NCBI RefSeq assembly: GCF_004785795.1
Contig: NZ_SRRO01000001.1
Location: 3,410,001 to 3,474,000 of the forward strand
DNA: 64,000 nucleotides
Origin: Nocardioides eburneiflavus
GTDB lineage: Bacteria > Actinomycetota > Actinomycetes > Propionibacteriales > Nocardioidaceae
Reading direction: 5' to 3'
Each line of letters opens with the position of its first letter. Within the stretch, counting starts at the first letter, position 1. A program made the translations under genes and the position numbers. Below are positions 55,406 through 63,652 of the stretch, piece by piece. The notes under the pieces were generated by a model. That model made no database searches and was not told the DNA's origin. It saw nothing but the letters and a program-made list of their open reading frames with translations.

Positions 55406-56095
55406 ATGGCGCTGCCGCCGCAGGAACCGTCCGCGAACCACCTCGGCACGGACGTCACGCCCTTCCTGCCCGACCCGACCACCGTGACCGGCACTGCCGG
55501 GTTCCGGCCCGCGGACGCAGAGGTGTGGCGGCTCGCCGTCGAGCACCTCCACGTGCGCAGCAACGACGCCCACACGGCGTACTCGTACGGACTGGCGGCG
55601 GCGCTGTGCGACCTGCACCCCGACGCCGACCGCGACGTCGTGCTGCCCGCGATCATCCTCCACGACACCGGCTGGTCGCGGGTCGCCGCGGACGAGGTGC
55701 TCGAGGCGATCCGGCCCGGCGGGGGTCGCGAGGACCTGGTGATCCGTCACGAGAAGGAGGGCGCCGCGATCGCGAGCGACGTGCTGGGCCGACTCGGTCG
55801 CGACCCGGCCCGCACGGCTGAGATCGTGGGGATCATCGACGGCCACGACTCGCGCCTCACCTCGCTCTCCCTCAACGACGCCCTGGTCAAGGACGCCGAC
55901 AAGCTCTGGCGGCTCACGCCCCACGGAGTGGAGACGGTGATGGACTGGTTCGGCCTGACCCGACAGCAGGCGCACGTGCTGATCGGCAGCCGGGTGCACG
56001 ACCACCTCTTCACCGACGCGGCACGCACCATGGCGCGGGCCCTGGCCGCGGTCGCCCTCATCGACAGCGCGCCCCAGCGGACAGCGCTCGGCTGA
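55406..56095 (+). CDS. HD-domain phosphohydrolase
   Basis: A 229-residue cytosolic HD-superfamily protein. The metal pair is His86-Asp87 in IILHDTGWS, with an upstream His in HVRSNDAHTAYSYG and downstream IIDGHDSR and DALVKDADKLWRL, giving the H-HD-D set for a divalent metal. HD proteins hydrolyse phosphate esters. It begins two bases after pobA, so both are co-translated. Inference: it may remove the phosphate from the phosphorylated aromatic acid made by the P450 operon, giving 4-hydroxybenzoate for PobA, the step done by CreD in the C. glutamicum 4-cresol pathway. Confidence 0.85.
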   Translation: MALPPQEPSANHLGTDVTPFLPDPTTVTGTAGFRPADAEVWRLAVEHLHVRSNDAHTAYSYGLAAALCDLHPDADRDVVLPAIILHDTGWSRVAADEVLEAIRPGGGREDLVIRHEKEGAAIASDVLGRLGRDPARTAEIVGIIDGHDSRLTSLSLNDALVKDADKLWRLTPHGVETVMDWFGLTRQQAHVLIGSRVHDHLFTDAARTMARALAAVALIDSAPQRTALG

Positions 56096-56112
56096 CGTCC
56101 ACACCAACGCGG

Positions 56113-56127
56113 TTCCGTCCGACGGAA
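56113..56127. promoter_or_regulatory. IclR-type operator, copy 3 (MBL-fold gene)
   Basis: TTCCGTCCGACGGAA, a perfect 7+1+7 palindrome in the gap before the MBL-fold gene. A GAGACT box at 56160-56165 would place the transcription start about 53 bp from its centre. Confidence 0.65.
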
Positions 56128-56199
56128 GCCGTCGATGGTCCTCGCTGCCCGGCGCCGGTGAGACTCCCGCCACCGTCCACCACCACGAGGAGCAACCCC

Positions 56200-57390
56200 A
56201 TGTGCGGATCCGTCAACGACCTGGCCCGGGCCACGCTGAGCAGGCGGGGCCTCCTCGCCGGCGCCGGCACGGCAGCCGTCGGAGCCTCGCTCTCCGGCGC
56301 CGCGGGCCCCGCGGGTGCAGCCCCGGCCACGGCCCCGCGGACTGCACGCGGGCACCGTACCCAGCTGGTGCTGCTCGGCACCTCCGGAGGGCCGGCGTAC
56401 TGGCCGGGGTCCACCCGCGCCGGGATCGCCTCGGCGGTGGTCGTGGGTGACCGGTTCTACCTCGTCGACTGCGGCTCCGGCGTGGTGCGGCAGGCGAGGT
56501 CGGCCGGGCTGGGCAACGCCTCCCACGACACCGACGGCCCGCTGGACGCCCTGCGCGGGGTGTTCCTGACCCACCTCCACTCCGACCACGTGGTCGACCT
56601 CAACAACGTGCTCACCGAGGGCCTGTTCAACGGGCTCCACCTCGTGGACCGGCAGGTCCCGATCTGGGGGCCGGGCAACCGTGGGGGCCTTCCGCCGCTC
56701 TTCGGGCCGCCTCCCGCACCGCCGGTCGTGGCGCCGGACAGCCCGACGCCGGGCACGCGCGAGATGGTGGACCTGATGGTCAGGACGTTCGCCACCGACT
56801 ACAACGACCGGGCCCTCGACAACCGCAAGCCCGTCCCGAGCCAGCTCTTCGCCGGCCACGACGTCCCGATCCCGGCCCACCTGCTTGCCGACCCCAACGG
56901 GACGCCCTGCCCTCGCATGTCGCCCGTGACCTTCTTCGAGGACGACCTCGTGCGCGTCTCCGCCACGCTCGTGCAGCACGCACCCGTCTTCCCGGCGCTG
57001 GCGTTCCGGTTCGAGACCGAGGACGGCAGCATCGTCTTCTCCGGTGACACGGGGCCGACCGAGAACCTCGTCGAGCTCGCCCGGGACGCCGACGTGCTGG
57101 TGCACGAGGTGATCGACCGCGAGTGGGTCGAGATGTTGCTGCCCGAGCCGCGCACCCCTGCCCAGGAGGGCCTCGTCAACCACCTCCTCCACGCCCACAC
57201 GGAGGTCACCGACGTCGGAGCGATCGCGGAGGCCGCGGGTGCGCGTACGCTCGTGCTGTCCCACCTCGTGCCGGGCAGCTGGCCCGAGCACAAGTGGCGC
57301 CGCGCCCACACCGGCTACTCCGGAGAGCTCGTCGTCGGTCGAGACCTCGACCGCATCGGAGTCGGCCGTCGGACACGACGCCGGCGGTGA
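56200..57390 (+). CDS. Exported metallo-beta-lactamase-fold hydrolase (Tat substrate)
   Basis: A 396-residue protein. The N-terminus has a twin-arginine signal (TLSRRGLLAGAGTAAVGA) followed by an Ala/Pro-rich cleavage region, so it should be folded before export. The MBL metal site is LTHLHSDH with His125, His127, Asp129 and His130; further ligands are in LVQHAPVFPALAF, FSGDTGPTENL and LVLSHLVPG. The overall pattern resembles RNase Z/arylsulfatase-type MBL hydrolases. ATG 56200 has GAGGAG seven bases upstream. It sits under the shared operator, so it is probably used in aromatic uptake, for instance hydrolysing an ester outside the cell, but no substrate is shown. Confidence 0.85.
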   Translation: MCGSVNDLARATLSRRGLLAGAGTAAVGASLSGAAGPAGAAPATAPRTARGHRTQLVLLGTSGGPAYWPGSTRAGIASAVVVGDRFYLVDCGSGVVRQARSAGLGNASHDTDGPLDALRGVFLTHLHSDHVVDLNNVLTEGLFNGLHLVDRQVPIWGPGNRGGLPPLFGPPPAPPVVAPDSPTPGTREMVDLMVRTFATDYNDRALDNRKPVPSQLFAGHDVPIPAHLLADPNGTPCPRMSPVTFFEDDLVRVSATLVQHAPVFPALAFRFETEDGSIVFSGDTGPTENLVELARDADVLVHEVIDREWVEMLLPEPRTPAQEGLVNHLLHAHTEVTDVGAIAEAAGARTLVLSHLVPGSWPEHKWRRAHTGYSGELVVGRDLDRIGVGRRTRRRR

Positions 57391-57410
57391 GCGAGCGGCA
57401 GGAGGCGTGA

Positions 57411-58196
57411 GTGCGCGGTGACGGACGAACGGTCACCTCGAAGGCCCTCGCCCTGCTCGGTGCCTTCGAGCAGGGTCCCTCCGCGCTCTCGCTGAGCGAC
57501 CTCGCCGCCCATGCCGACCTCCCGCTGCCCACCGCGCACCGGCTGGTCGGGGAGCTCGTCGAGTGGGGCGCCCTCGAGCGCGACTCGCAGGGGCGCTACA
57601 CCGTCGGCCTCCGGCTCTGGGAGGTGGCCCAGAACGCCGGCCGCCACCTGCGCGACACCGCACGGCCGCACCTGCAGGACCTCTTCTCGCTGACGAACGA
57701 GACGGCGCACCTCGCGATCCGCGAGGGGGACGAGGCGCTCTACATCGACCGCATCTACGGGTCGACCAGGGTGCCGCGCGCCTCCAGGGTCGGAGGGCGC
57801 CTGCCGCTGCACGCGACCGCGGTCGGCAAGGTGCTGCTCGCCTTCGAGGAGGACTGGGTCCGCGAGGCCTACCTCACCCACCGGCTGGAGCCGGCCACCA
57901 GGCACACGCACGTCAACCCCGGACGGCTGGCCGCCGAGCTGCGCAAGGTGCGCGACGAGGGCTACGCGACCACGCAGGAGGAGGTCCGCGAGGGGTCGTG
58001 CTCGATCGCCGTGCCGGTCCGCCTCGACCCGCACCCGGCCGCCATCGGGCTCGTCATGCTCTCGACACAGGGCACCGTCATGACGCGCCACCTGCCCACC
58101 CTGCGCGGGGTGGCGCACCGCATCGAGGTGGCTGCCGCGCGCCCGCAGCCGAGCGTCCTGCGGCTCCCGCGCCGCATCCCGCGCCGCCAGGGCTGA
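57411..58196 (+). CDS. Second IclR-family regulator
   Basis: A 261-residue IclR protein with a winged helix-turn-helix (LSLSDLAAHADLPLPTAHRLV) and an effector domain (YIDRIYGSTRVPRAS, GRLPLHATAVGKVLLA, SCSIAVPV). It resembles the regulator at 53376, including the recognition helix LP(L/V)(P/A)TAHRLVGELV, so the two may read similar operators. GTG 57411 has GCAGGAGG just upstream. It follows the MBL gene by 20 bp, probably as one operon, and precedes the P450 operon. It is the likely regulator of that operon. Confidence 0.9.
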   Translation: MRGDGRTVTSKALALLGAFEQGPSALSLSDLAAHADLPLPTAHRLVGELVEWGALERDSQGRYTVGLRLWEVAQNAGRHLRDTARPHLQDLFSLTNETAHLAIREGDEALYIDRIYGSTRVPRASRVGGRLPLHATAVGKVLLAFEEDWVREAYLTHRLEPATRHTHVNPGRLAAELRKVRDEGYATTQEEVREGSCSIAVPVRLDPHPAAIGLVMLSTQGTVMTRHLPTLRGVAHRIEVAAARPQPSVLRLPRRIPRRQG

Positions 58197-58212
58197 TCCA
58201 CGCGGGACGCAC

Positions 58213-58227
58213 TTCCGTCCAACGGAA
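58213..58227. promoter_or_regulatory. IclR-type operator, copy 4 (P450 operon)
   Basis: TTCCGTCCAACGGAA, differing from copy 3 at one central base. It is 17 bp after the second IclR stop. A CACGAT box at 58259-58264 would place the transcription start about 52 bp from its centre. Confidence 0.65.
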
Positions 58228-58308
58228 GATGCACGTGGACCCCGGATGTGCGCCGGGTCACGATGTGGTGGTCGTCACCCGGCGACACGACTTCCCAGGA
58301 GGCGCCCG

Positions 58309-59607
58309 ATGACGTCGACCCCGACCTCGACCGGAGCGGCCCGCGGCTGCCCGGTCCACCACGGCTACGAGCCGTTCGCGATGGACGACCCGTTCCCGTC
58401 GTACGCCGCCCTCCGCGAGGAAGAGCCGGTGATGTTCGACGAGCGGATCGGACACTGGGTGGTGAGCCGCTACGACGACGTCAAGGCGGTCTTCGAGGAC
58501 TGGGAGACCTTCTCCTCCGAGAACGCGCAGGCACCCGTCCGCGAGCGGGGGGCGCAGGCCAGGCAGATCATGGAGGAGGGCGGGTTCACCGCCTACTCCG
58601 GTCTCTCCGCGCGAGTCCCCCCGGACCACACGCGGATCCGCAAGGTCGCCGCGAAGGCGTTCACGCCGCGCCGCTTCAAGGTCCTCGAGCCGGAGATCCG
58701 GGCCAACGTGGTGCGGCTCCTCGAGCAGATGCTCACGCGCCCCGACCGTCGCGGCGACCTCGTGCGCGACCTGGCCTACGACGTCCCGACGATCACGATC
58801 CTCACCCTGATCGGCGCGGACCTGGGCATGGTCGGCACCTACAAGACCTGGTCGGACTCCCGAGCAGCGATGACCTGGGGCGACCTCAGCGACGACGAGC
58901 AGGTGCCGCACGCACACAACCTCGTCGACTACTGGGCCGAGTGCCGCCGCCTGGTCGACGAGGCGCACGAGACCGAGCGCGACAGCCTGGTCGGCGACAT
59001 GGTCCGCATGCAGGCCGACGGCGACCCCATCACCGACCACGAGATCGCCTCCATCTGCTACTCCCTGCTCTTCGCCGGCCACGAGACGACCACGACGCTG
59101 ATCTCCAACGCGCTGCGCGTCCTGCTCACCCACCCCGAGCAGTGGCAGCAGGTGGTGGCCGACCCCACCCGCATCCCGGCAGCCGTCGACGAGGTGCTGC
59201 GCTACAGCGGCTCGATCGTCGGCTGGCGCCGCCGGGCGCTGCGCGACGCTGAGATCGGGGGAGTGTCGGTCCCGAAGGGCGCCGACATCCTCCTGCTCAT
59301 GGGATCGGCCAACCGGGACGAGACCAGGTTCGAGGACGGCGAGTCCTTCGACATCGCCCGCCCCAACGCCCGCGAGCACCTCTCGTTCGGCTTCGGCATC
59401 CACTACTGCCTCGGCAACATGCTCGCCAAGCTGCAGGCGAAGGTCGCCCTGGAGGAGGTCGCCCGCCTCGCGCCCGGCCTCACCCTCGCCGACGACGCCG
59501 ACATCCACTTCGGCGACAACCTGTCCTTCCGGGCCCCGATCAGAGTGCCCGTCACCTGGCCCGCCGCCCTCCACGGCGAGTCCCCGACCGAGGAGGTCTC
59601 CCGATGA
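58309..59607 (+). CDS. Cytochrome P450 (CreJ-like)
   Basis: A 432-residue soluble bacterial P450. The I-helix oxygen motif is AGHETT (256-261), the ExxR pair is Glu295/Arg298 and the haem-binding Cys is Cys367 in FGFGIHYCLGN. ATG 58309 has AGGAGG seven bases upstream. It heads an operon with a phosphotransferase pair, an SDR, a [2Fe-2S] ferredoxin and a ferredoxin reductase, so it is a class I P450 with dedicated redox partners. In C. glutamicum, CreJ with CreE/CreF oxidises the methyl group of phosphorylated 4-cresol; this gene set is the same. Substrate is inferred from context, not from residues. Confidence 0.92.
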   Translation: MTSTPTSTGAARGCPVHHGYEPFAMDDPFPSYAALREEEPVMFDERIGHWVVSRYDDVKAVFEDWETFSSENAQAPVRERGAQARQIMEEGGFTAYSGLSARVPPDHTRIRKVAAKAFTPRRFKVLEPEIRANVVRLLEQMLTRPDRRGDLVRDLAYDVPTITILTLIGADLGMVGTYKTWSDSRAAMTWGDLSDDEQVPHAHNLVDYWAECRRLVDEAHETERDSLVGDMVRMQADGDPITDHEIASICYSLLFAGHETTTTLISNALRVLLTHPEQWQQVVADPTRIPAAVDEVLRYSGSIVGWRRRALRDAEIGGVSVPKGADILLLMGSANRDETRFEDGESFDIARPNAREHLSFGFGIHYCLGNMLAKLQAKVALEEVARLAPGLTLADDADIHFGDNLSFRAPIRVPVTWPAALHGESPTEEVSR

Positions 59608-60680
59608 GCGACTACGTCGTCTTCTTCGACAGCGGTCACGACCCCGCCCTCGAGCTCCTGGGCGGCAAGTGCGCTTCCCTCGTCTCGATGACCACGGCCG
59701 GCATGCCGGTGCCGCCCGGTTTCGCGGTGACCACGGCCGCCTTCGACCACTTCGTCGACGGCAGCGGGCTGCGCGCGGAGATCCGCGACCGCCTCGCCGA
59801 GATCGACCCCGACGACGTCGCGTCGGTCGACCGGGCCTCCGAGCAGATCCGGGACGCCATCGAGTCGCGTGAGGTGCCCGAGGACATGCACGGCGTCCTG
59901 CGCACGGCGTACGACGAGCTGATGACGCGGTTCGCCGGCGAGGTCCCGGTCGCCGTCCGCTCCTCCGCGACCGCCGAGGACCTGCCGGACGCCAGCTTCG
60001 CGGGCCAGCAGGACACCTACCTCTGGCTGACCGGATACCCCGAGGTGAGCCACCACGTACGCCGGTGCTGGGCGTCGCTCTACACCAGCCGGGCGATCAC
60101 CTACCGGTTGCGCAACAGCATCCCCGAGGACGACCTGTCGATGGCGGTCGCGGTGCAGAAGATGGTCAACGCCCGCGTCTCGGGTGTCGCGATGACCATG
60201 GACCCGTCCAACGGCGACCGCTCCAAGATCGTGGTGGACGCGTCCTGGGGCGTCGGCGAGATGGTCGTCTCCGGCCAGGTGACGCCCGACAACCTCATGC
60301 TGGACAAGGTGATGCTCTCGGTCGTGCGTGAGCACATCGGCGACAAGCACGCCGAGCTCGTCCCCGACGCGGCCAGCGGCTCGCTCCTGGAGCGGGAGGT
60401 CGAGCCCGAGCGCCAAGCCGTCCGGTGCCTCACCGACACCGAGCTGCACGCCGTCGCGAGCATGGCAAAGCGCGCCGAGCGGCACTACGGCTGCCCCCAG
60501 GACATCGAGTGGGCGCTGGACGCCGACCTGCCCGACGGCGACAACCTCCTGCTGCTCCAGTCCCGGCCGGAGACCGTCCACTCGGCCCCCGGCGCCGGTC
60601 CCACCCCGGCACCGCCCTCGACCTCGGGACCGACCGGATTCTCCCTGTCCGGTCTCACCACGTCCCTCATCGGCCGCTGA
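59604..60680 (+). CDS. PEP-synthase-like ATP-binding subunit of an aryl phosphotransferase (CreH/CreI-like)
   Basis: A 358-residue protein that covers only the N-terminal ATP-grasp domain of PEP synthase/pyruvate phosphate dikinase. Blocks: GGKCASLVSMTTAGMPVPPGFAVTT (in parts), VAVRSSATAEDLPDASFAGQQDTYL, and the C-terminal DIEWALDAD and LLLLQSRPETV. A Pro/Ser-rich tail ends it. Alone it lacks the phosphohistidine domain, which the next gene supplies, as in phenylphosphate synthase and in CreHI. ATG 59604 overlaps the P450 stop (ATGA). Role inferred: bind ATP and phosphorylate the partner's His. Confidence 0.88.
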   Translation: MSDYVVFFDSGHDPALELLGGKCASLVSMTTAGMPVPPGFAVTTAAFDHFVDGSGLRAEIRDRLAEIDPDDVASVDRASEQIRDAIESREVPEDMHGVLRTAYDELMTRFAGEVPVAVRSSATAEDLPDASFAGQQDTYLWLTGYPEVSHHVRRCWASLYTSRAITYRLRNSIPEDDLSMAVAVQKMVNARVSGVAMTMDPSNGDRSKIVVDASWGVGEMVVSGQVTPDNLMLDKVMLSVVREHIGDKHAELVPDAASGSLLEREVEPERQAVRCLTDTELHAVASMAKRAERHYGCPQDIEWALDADLPDGDNLLLLQSRPETVHSAPGAGPTPAPPSTSGPTGFSLSGLTTSLIGR

Positions 60681-60711
60681 GCCCCAGCGCCGCACACCCC
60701 AAGGAACCCGC

Positions 60712-62532
60712 ATGACGATCGAACAGACCATGAAGTCCTTCCCGAAGCCGTCACAGATCGAGGTGCCGGCCGGCGCCGAGGGCTGGGAGGACCTCTACCC
60801 CTACAACCTGGTCTTCGACAACGCCCCCGGCGGTGACGAGAAGTTCTGGTTCTGCGACAGCCAGCACTGGCCGACCGTCTTCAAGCCCTTCGAGACCATC
60901 GGCGGCGAGTTCGCGGTGAAGTGCCTGGGGCAGTACAACACCCGCCACCTGCTGATCCCGCCGGCCAACGGCATCGAGTTCAAGATCCACCTCGGCTACC
61001 TCTACATGAGCCCCGTCGGCGTGCCGGAGGAGGAGATCGCTGCCCGTGTGCCGGAGTTCGAGCGCCGCGCCGGGCACTACTTCCAGAACTGGGACAGCCT
61101 CCTCGAGGCCTGGCACTCCAAGGTCCGCGCCACCATCGACGAGATGGAGGACCTCACCTTCGAGGCCCTCCCCGACGCGGTGCCCTTCGACGACATCGTC
61201 TCCGGCAAGGCGATGGACGGTTCGCAGGTGCTGATGGAGAACTACGACCGCCTGATCGCTCTGCTCTACCGCAACTGGCAGTACCACTTCGAGTTCCTCA
61301 ACCTCGGCTACCTCGCCTACCTCGACTTCTTCGGCTTCTGCAAGGACGTGTTCCCCGGCATCCCGGACCAGGCGATCGCCAAGATGGTGCAGGGCGTCGA
61401 CATGGAGCTGTTCCGGCCCGACGACGAGCTCAAGAAGCTCGCGGTGCAGGCCGTCGAGCTGGGGATCCAGTCCGCCTTCGACGACACCGACGACGTCGAG
61501 GGGACCCTGCGAGCGGTGCGCGACGCGGGGGGTGAGGAGTGGCTGGTCGCCTACGAGGCCGCCCAGGACCCGTGGTTCAACTTCACCGTCGGCAACGGCT
61601 TCTACGGCCACGACAAGTACTGGCTCGAGCACCAGGACATCCCGCTGGGCTACATCAAGGACTACGTCCGGCGCGTCGACGACGGCCAGGACATCATGCG
61701 TCCCGTCGAGCACCTCCTGGCGGAGAAGGAGCGCATCATCGCGGAGTACCGCGAGCTGGTCTCGCCCGAGCTGCAGGCACAGTTCGACGCCAAGCGCGGT
61801 CTCGCCGCGACGGCGTACCCCTACGTGGAGAACCACAACTTCTACATCGAGCACTGGGCCATGGGCGTCTTCTGGCGCAAGGTGCGCGAGCTCGCCGGCG
61901 TGTTCGTCGAGGCCGGCTTCTGGGCCGACCCCGCGGACATGCTCTACCTCAACCGCAACGAGGTCCGGGACGCGATCTTCGACCTGGTCACGGGATGGGC
62001 GGTCGGGGCGGAGTCGACCGGCCCGCACTACTGGCCCGCCGAGATCGAGCGCCGCCGCGTCATCATCGACGCGCTCTCCACCCGTCGCCCGCAGCCGGCA
62101 CTCAACACGCCACCCGCGCAGATCACCGAGCCCTTCACGATGATGCTCTACGGCATCACCACCGAGCAGGTGCAGCAGTGGCTGGCAGGGGACGAGGGCT
62201 CCGAGGACGGCGCCATCACCGGCATGGCTGCCTCACCGGGCGTCGTCGAGGGCCTGGCCCGCGTGATCACGTCGGCCGACCAGCTCGGCGAGGTGCAGGA
62301 GGGCGAGATCCTCGTCGCCACCATCACCGCCCCGTCGTGGGGGCCGATCTTCGGCAAGATCCGGGCCACCGTCACCGACATCGGCGGCATGATGAGCCAC
62401 GCCGCCATCGTGTGCCGCGAGTACGGGCTCCCCGCCGTCACCGGCACGGGATCGGCCTCGACCACGATCGTGACCGGCCAGCGGATCCGCGTCGACGGCA
62501 ACGCCGGCCGGGTCGAGATCCTCCAGGACTGA
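60712..62532 (+). CDS. PEP-utilizing (swivelling His domain) subunit of an aryl phosphotransferase (CreH/CreI-like)
   Basis: A 606-residue protein. Residues about 510-606 are the PEP-mobilising swivel domain with predicted phosphohistidine His563 in GGMMSHAAIVCREYG. The large N-terminal part (about 1-480) is rich in aromatic residues (WFCDSQHWP, LYRNWQYHFEF, NFYIEHWAMG) and resembles the substrate-binding part of phenylphosphate synthase and rifampin phosphotransferase, so it probably holds the phenolic acceptor. It has no ATP-grasp domain. ATG 60712 follows AAGGAA. It would take phosphate from the ATP subunit and pass it to the phenol hydroxyl. Confidence 0.88.
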   Translation: MTIEQTMKSFPKPSQIEVPAGAEGWEDLYPYNLVFDNAPGGDEKFWFCDSQHWPTVFKPFETIGGEFAVKCLGQYNTRHLLIPPANGIEFKIHLGYLYMSPVGVPEEEIAARVPEFERRAGHYFQNWDSLLEAWHSKVRATIDEMEDLTFEALPDAVPFDDIVSGKAMDGSQVLMENYDRLIALLYRNWQYHFEFLNLGYLAYLDFFGFCKDVFPGIPDQAIAKMVQGVDMELFRPDDELKKLAVQAVELGIQSAFDDTDDVEGTLRAVRDAGGEEWLVAYEAAQDPWFNFTVGNGFYGHDKYWLEHQDIPLGYIKDYVRRVDDGQDIMRPVEHLLAEKERIIAEYRELVSPELQAQFDAKRGLAATAYPYVENHNFYIEHWAMGVFWRKVRELAGVFVEAGFWADPADMLYLNRNEVRDAIFDLVTGWAVGAESTGPHYWPAEIERRRVIIDALSTRRPQPALNTPPAQITEPFTMMLYGITTEQVQQWLAGDEGSEDGAITGMAASPGVVEGLARVITSADQLGEVQEGEILVATITAPSWGPIFGKIRATVTDIGGMMSHAAIVCREYGLPAVTGTGSASTTIVTGQRIRVDGNAGRVEILQD

Positions 62533-62534
62533 CG

Positions 62535-63299
62535 ATGACGGACTCGCACACCCACGACCCGGTCCGCACCGTCCTCGTGACGGGTGCGGGCGGGGGCCTG
62601 GGGCGGGCCTTCGCGCTCGGCTTCGCCTCCCGCGGCCACCGTGTCGCCGTGGCCGACATCGACGTCGACGGTGCCGAGGAGACGGCCCGCCTCGTCAAGG
62701 ACACCGGCGCCGAGGCCTGGTCGGGCCGCGTCGACGTCACCGACGAGGCGTCGACCCGCGAGCTGGCCGAGCAGGTGGCCGACTTCGGCGACGGGACCAT
62801 CGACGTGCTGGTCAACAAGGCCGCCGTCTACGGCACCGTCACCCGTTCGCCGCTCGAGGACATCGACCCGGCGGAGTGGGACCTCGTGATGGCCGTGAAC
62901 CTCAAGGGCCCCTGGCTCATGACGCGCGCGGTCAGCCCCTACCTCCCCGACGGCGGCCGGGTCGTCAACCTCTCCTCGGCCACGGTCTACTCGGGCTCGG
63001 AGCACTGGGCCCACTACGTCGCCTCCAAGGGCGGCGTCATCGCCCTCACGCGGGTGATGGCCAGGGAGCTCGGCCGTCGCGGCGTCACCGTCAACGCCAT
63101 CGCGCCGGGCTTCACCCTGACCGAGGCGAGCCGCGGCCTGCTCGAGGACGCCGAGTCCTACGGCGTCGACCGCGGATCGCTGCGCCGGGCCAGCCAGCCC
63201 GACGACATCGTCGGTGCCGCGCTCTACCTCGCCGGCCCCGACAGCGGCTTCGTGACCGGCCAGACCCTGGTCGTCGACGGCGGCCGCCAGTTCATCTGA
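62535..63299 (+). CDS. Short-chain dehydrogenase/reductase
   Basis: A 254-residue classical SDR. Cofactor loop TGAGGGLGRA, Asp in VAVADIDVDG (favouring NAD+), catalytic Ser in VVNLSSATV, Tyr161 and Lys165 in HYVASKGG, and the C-terminal GQTLVVDGGRQ. The usual NNAG/NNAA motif reads NKAA here (DVLVNKAAVYG), so the structural second Asn is a Lys. It begins three bases after the phosphotransferase gene. In the cre-like pathway an alcohol dehydrogenase oxidises the benzylic alcohol; this SDR is the candidate. Confidence 0.92.
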   Translation: MTDSHTHDPVRTVLVTGAGGGLGRAFALGFASRGHRVAVADIDVDGAEETARLVKDTGAEAWSGRVDVTDEASTRELAEQVADFGDGTIDVLVNKAAVYGTVTRSPLEDIDPAEWDLVMAVNLKGPWLMTRAVSPYLPDGGRVVNLSSATVYSGSEHWAHYVASKGGVIALTRVMARELGRRGVTVNAIAPGFTLTEASRGLLEDAESYGVDRGSLRRASQPDDIVGAALYLAGPDSGFVTGQTLVVDGGRQFI

Positions 63300-63326
63300 C
63301 CCACCCACACCAGCTGGAGGAACCAC

Positions 63327-63647
63327 ATGTCGACCGTCACCTACACCGACCACGCCGGCGAGTCCCGGGTCGTGGAGGCGACCGTGGGCGACTCGGTCAT
63401 GGAGACCGCGGTCCGCAACGGCGTGCCGGGCATCGTCGCCGAGTGCGGTGGCTCGCTGTCGTGCGCCACGTGCCACGTCTTCGTCGCCGAGGCCGACCTG
63501 GCCTCGCTCCCGCCCATGGACGAGATGGAGGACGAGATGCTCTGGGGCGCGGCCGAGGACCGGCGGGACAACTCCAGGCTGTCCTGCCAGCTCACCGTGA
63601 CCGAGGGCTCCGACCTGCACGTCACCACGCCGTCCACCCAGGTGTGA
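63327..63647 (+). CDS. [2Fe-2S] ferredoxin (adrenodoxin type)
   Basis: A 106-residue acidic electron carrier. The cluster ligands are Cys40, Cys46 and Cys49 (CGGSLSCATC) and Cys87 (LSCQL), the spacing of P450-linked ferredoxins such as putidaredoxin. It should pass electrons from the reductase to the P450 at 58309. Own ribosome site GGAGGA precedes the ATG. Confidence 0.96.
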   Translation: MSTVTYTDHAGESRVVEATVGDSVMETAVRNGVPGIVAECGGSLSCATCHVFVAEADLASLPPMDEMEDEMLWGAAEDRRDNSRLSCQLTVTEGSDLHVTTPSTQV

Positions 63648-63652
63648 CCGCC

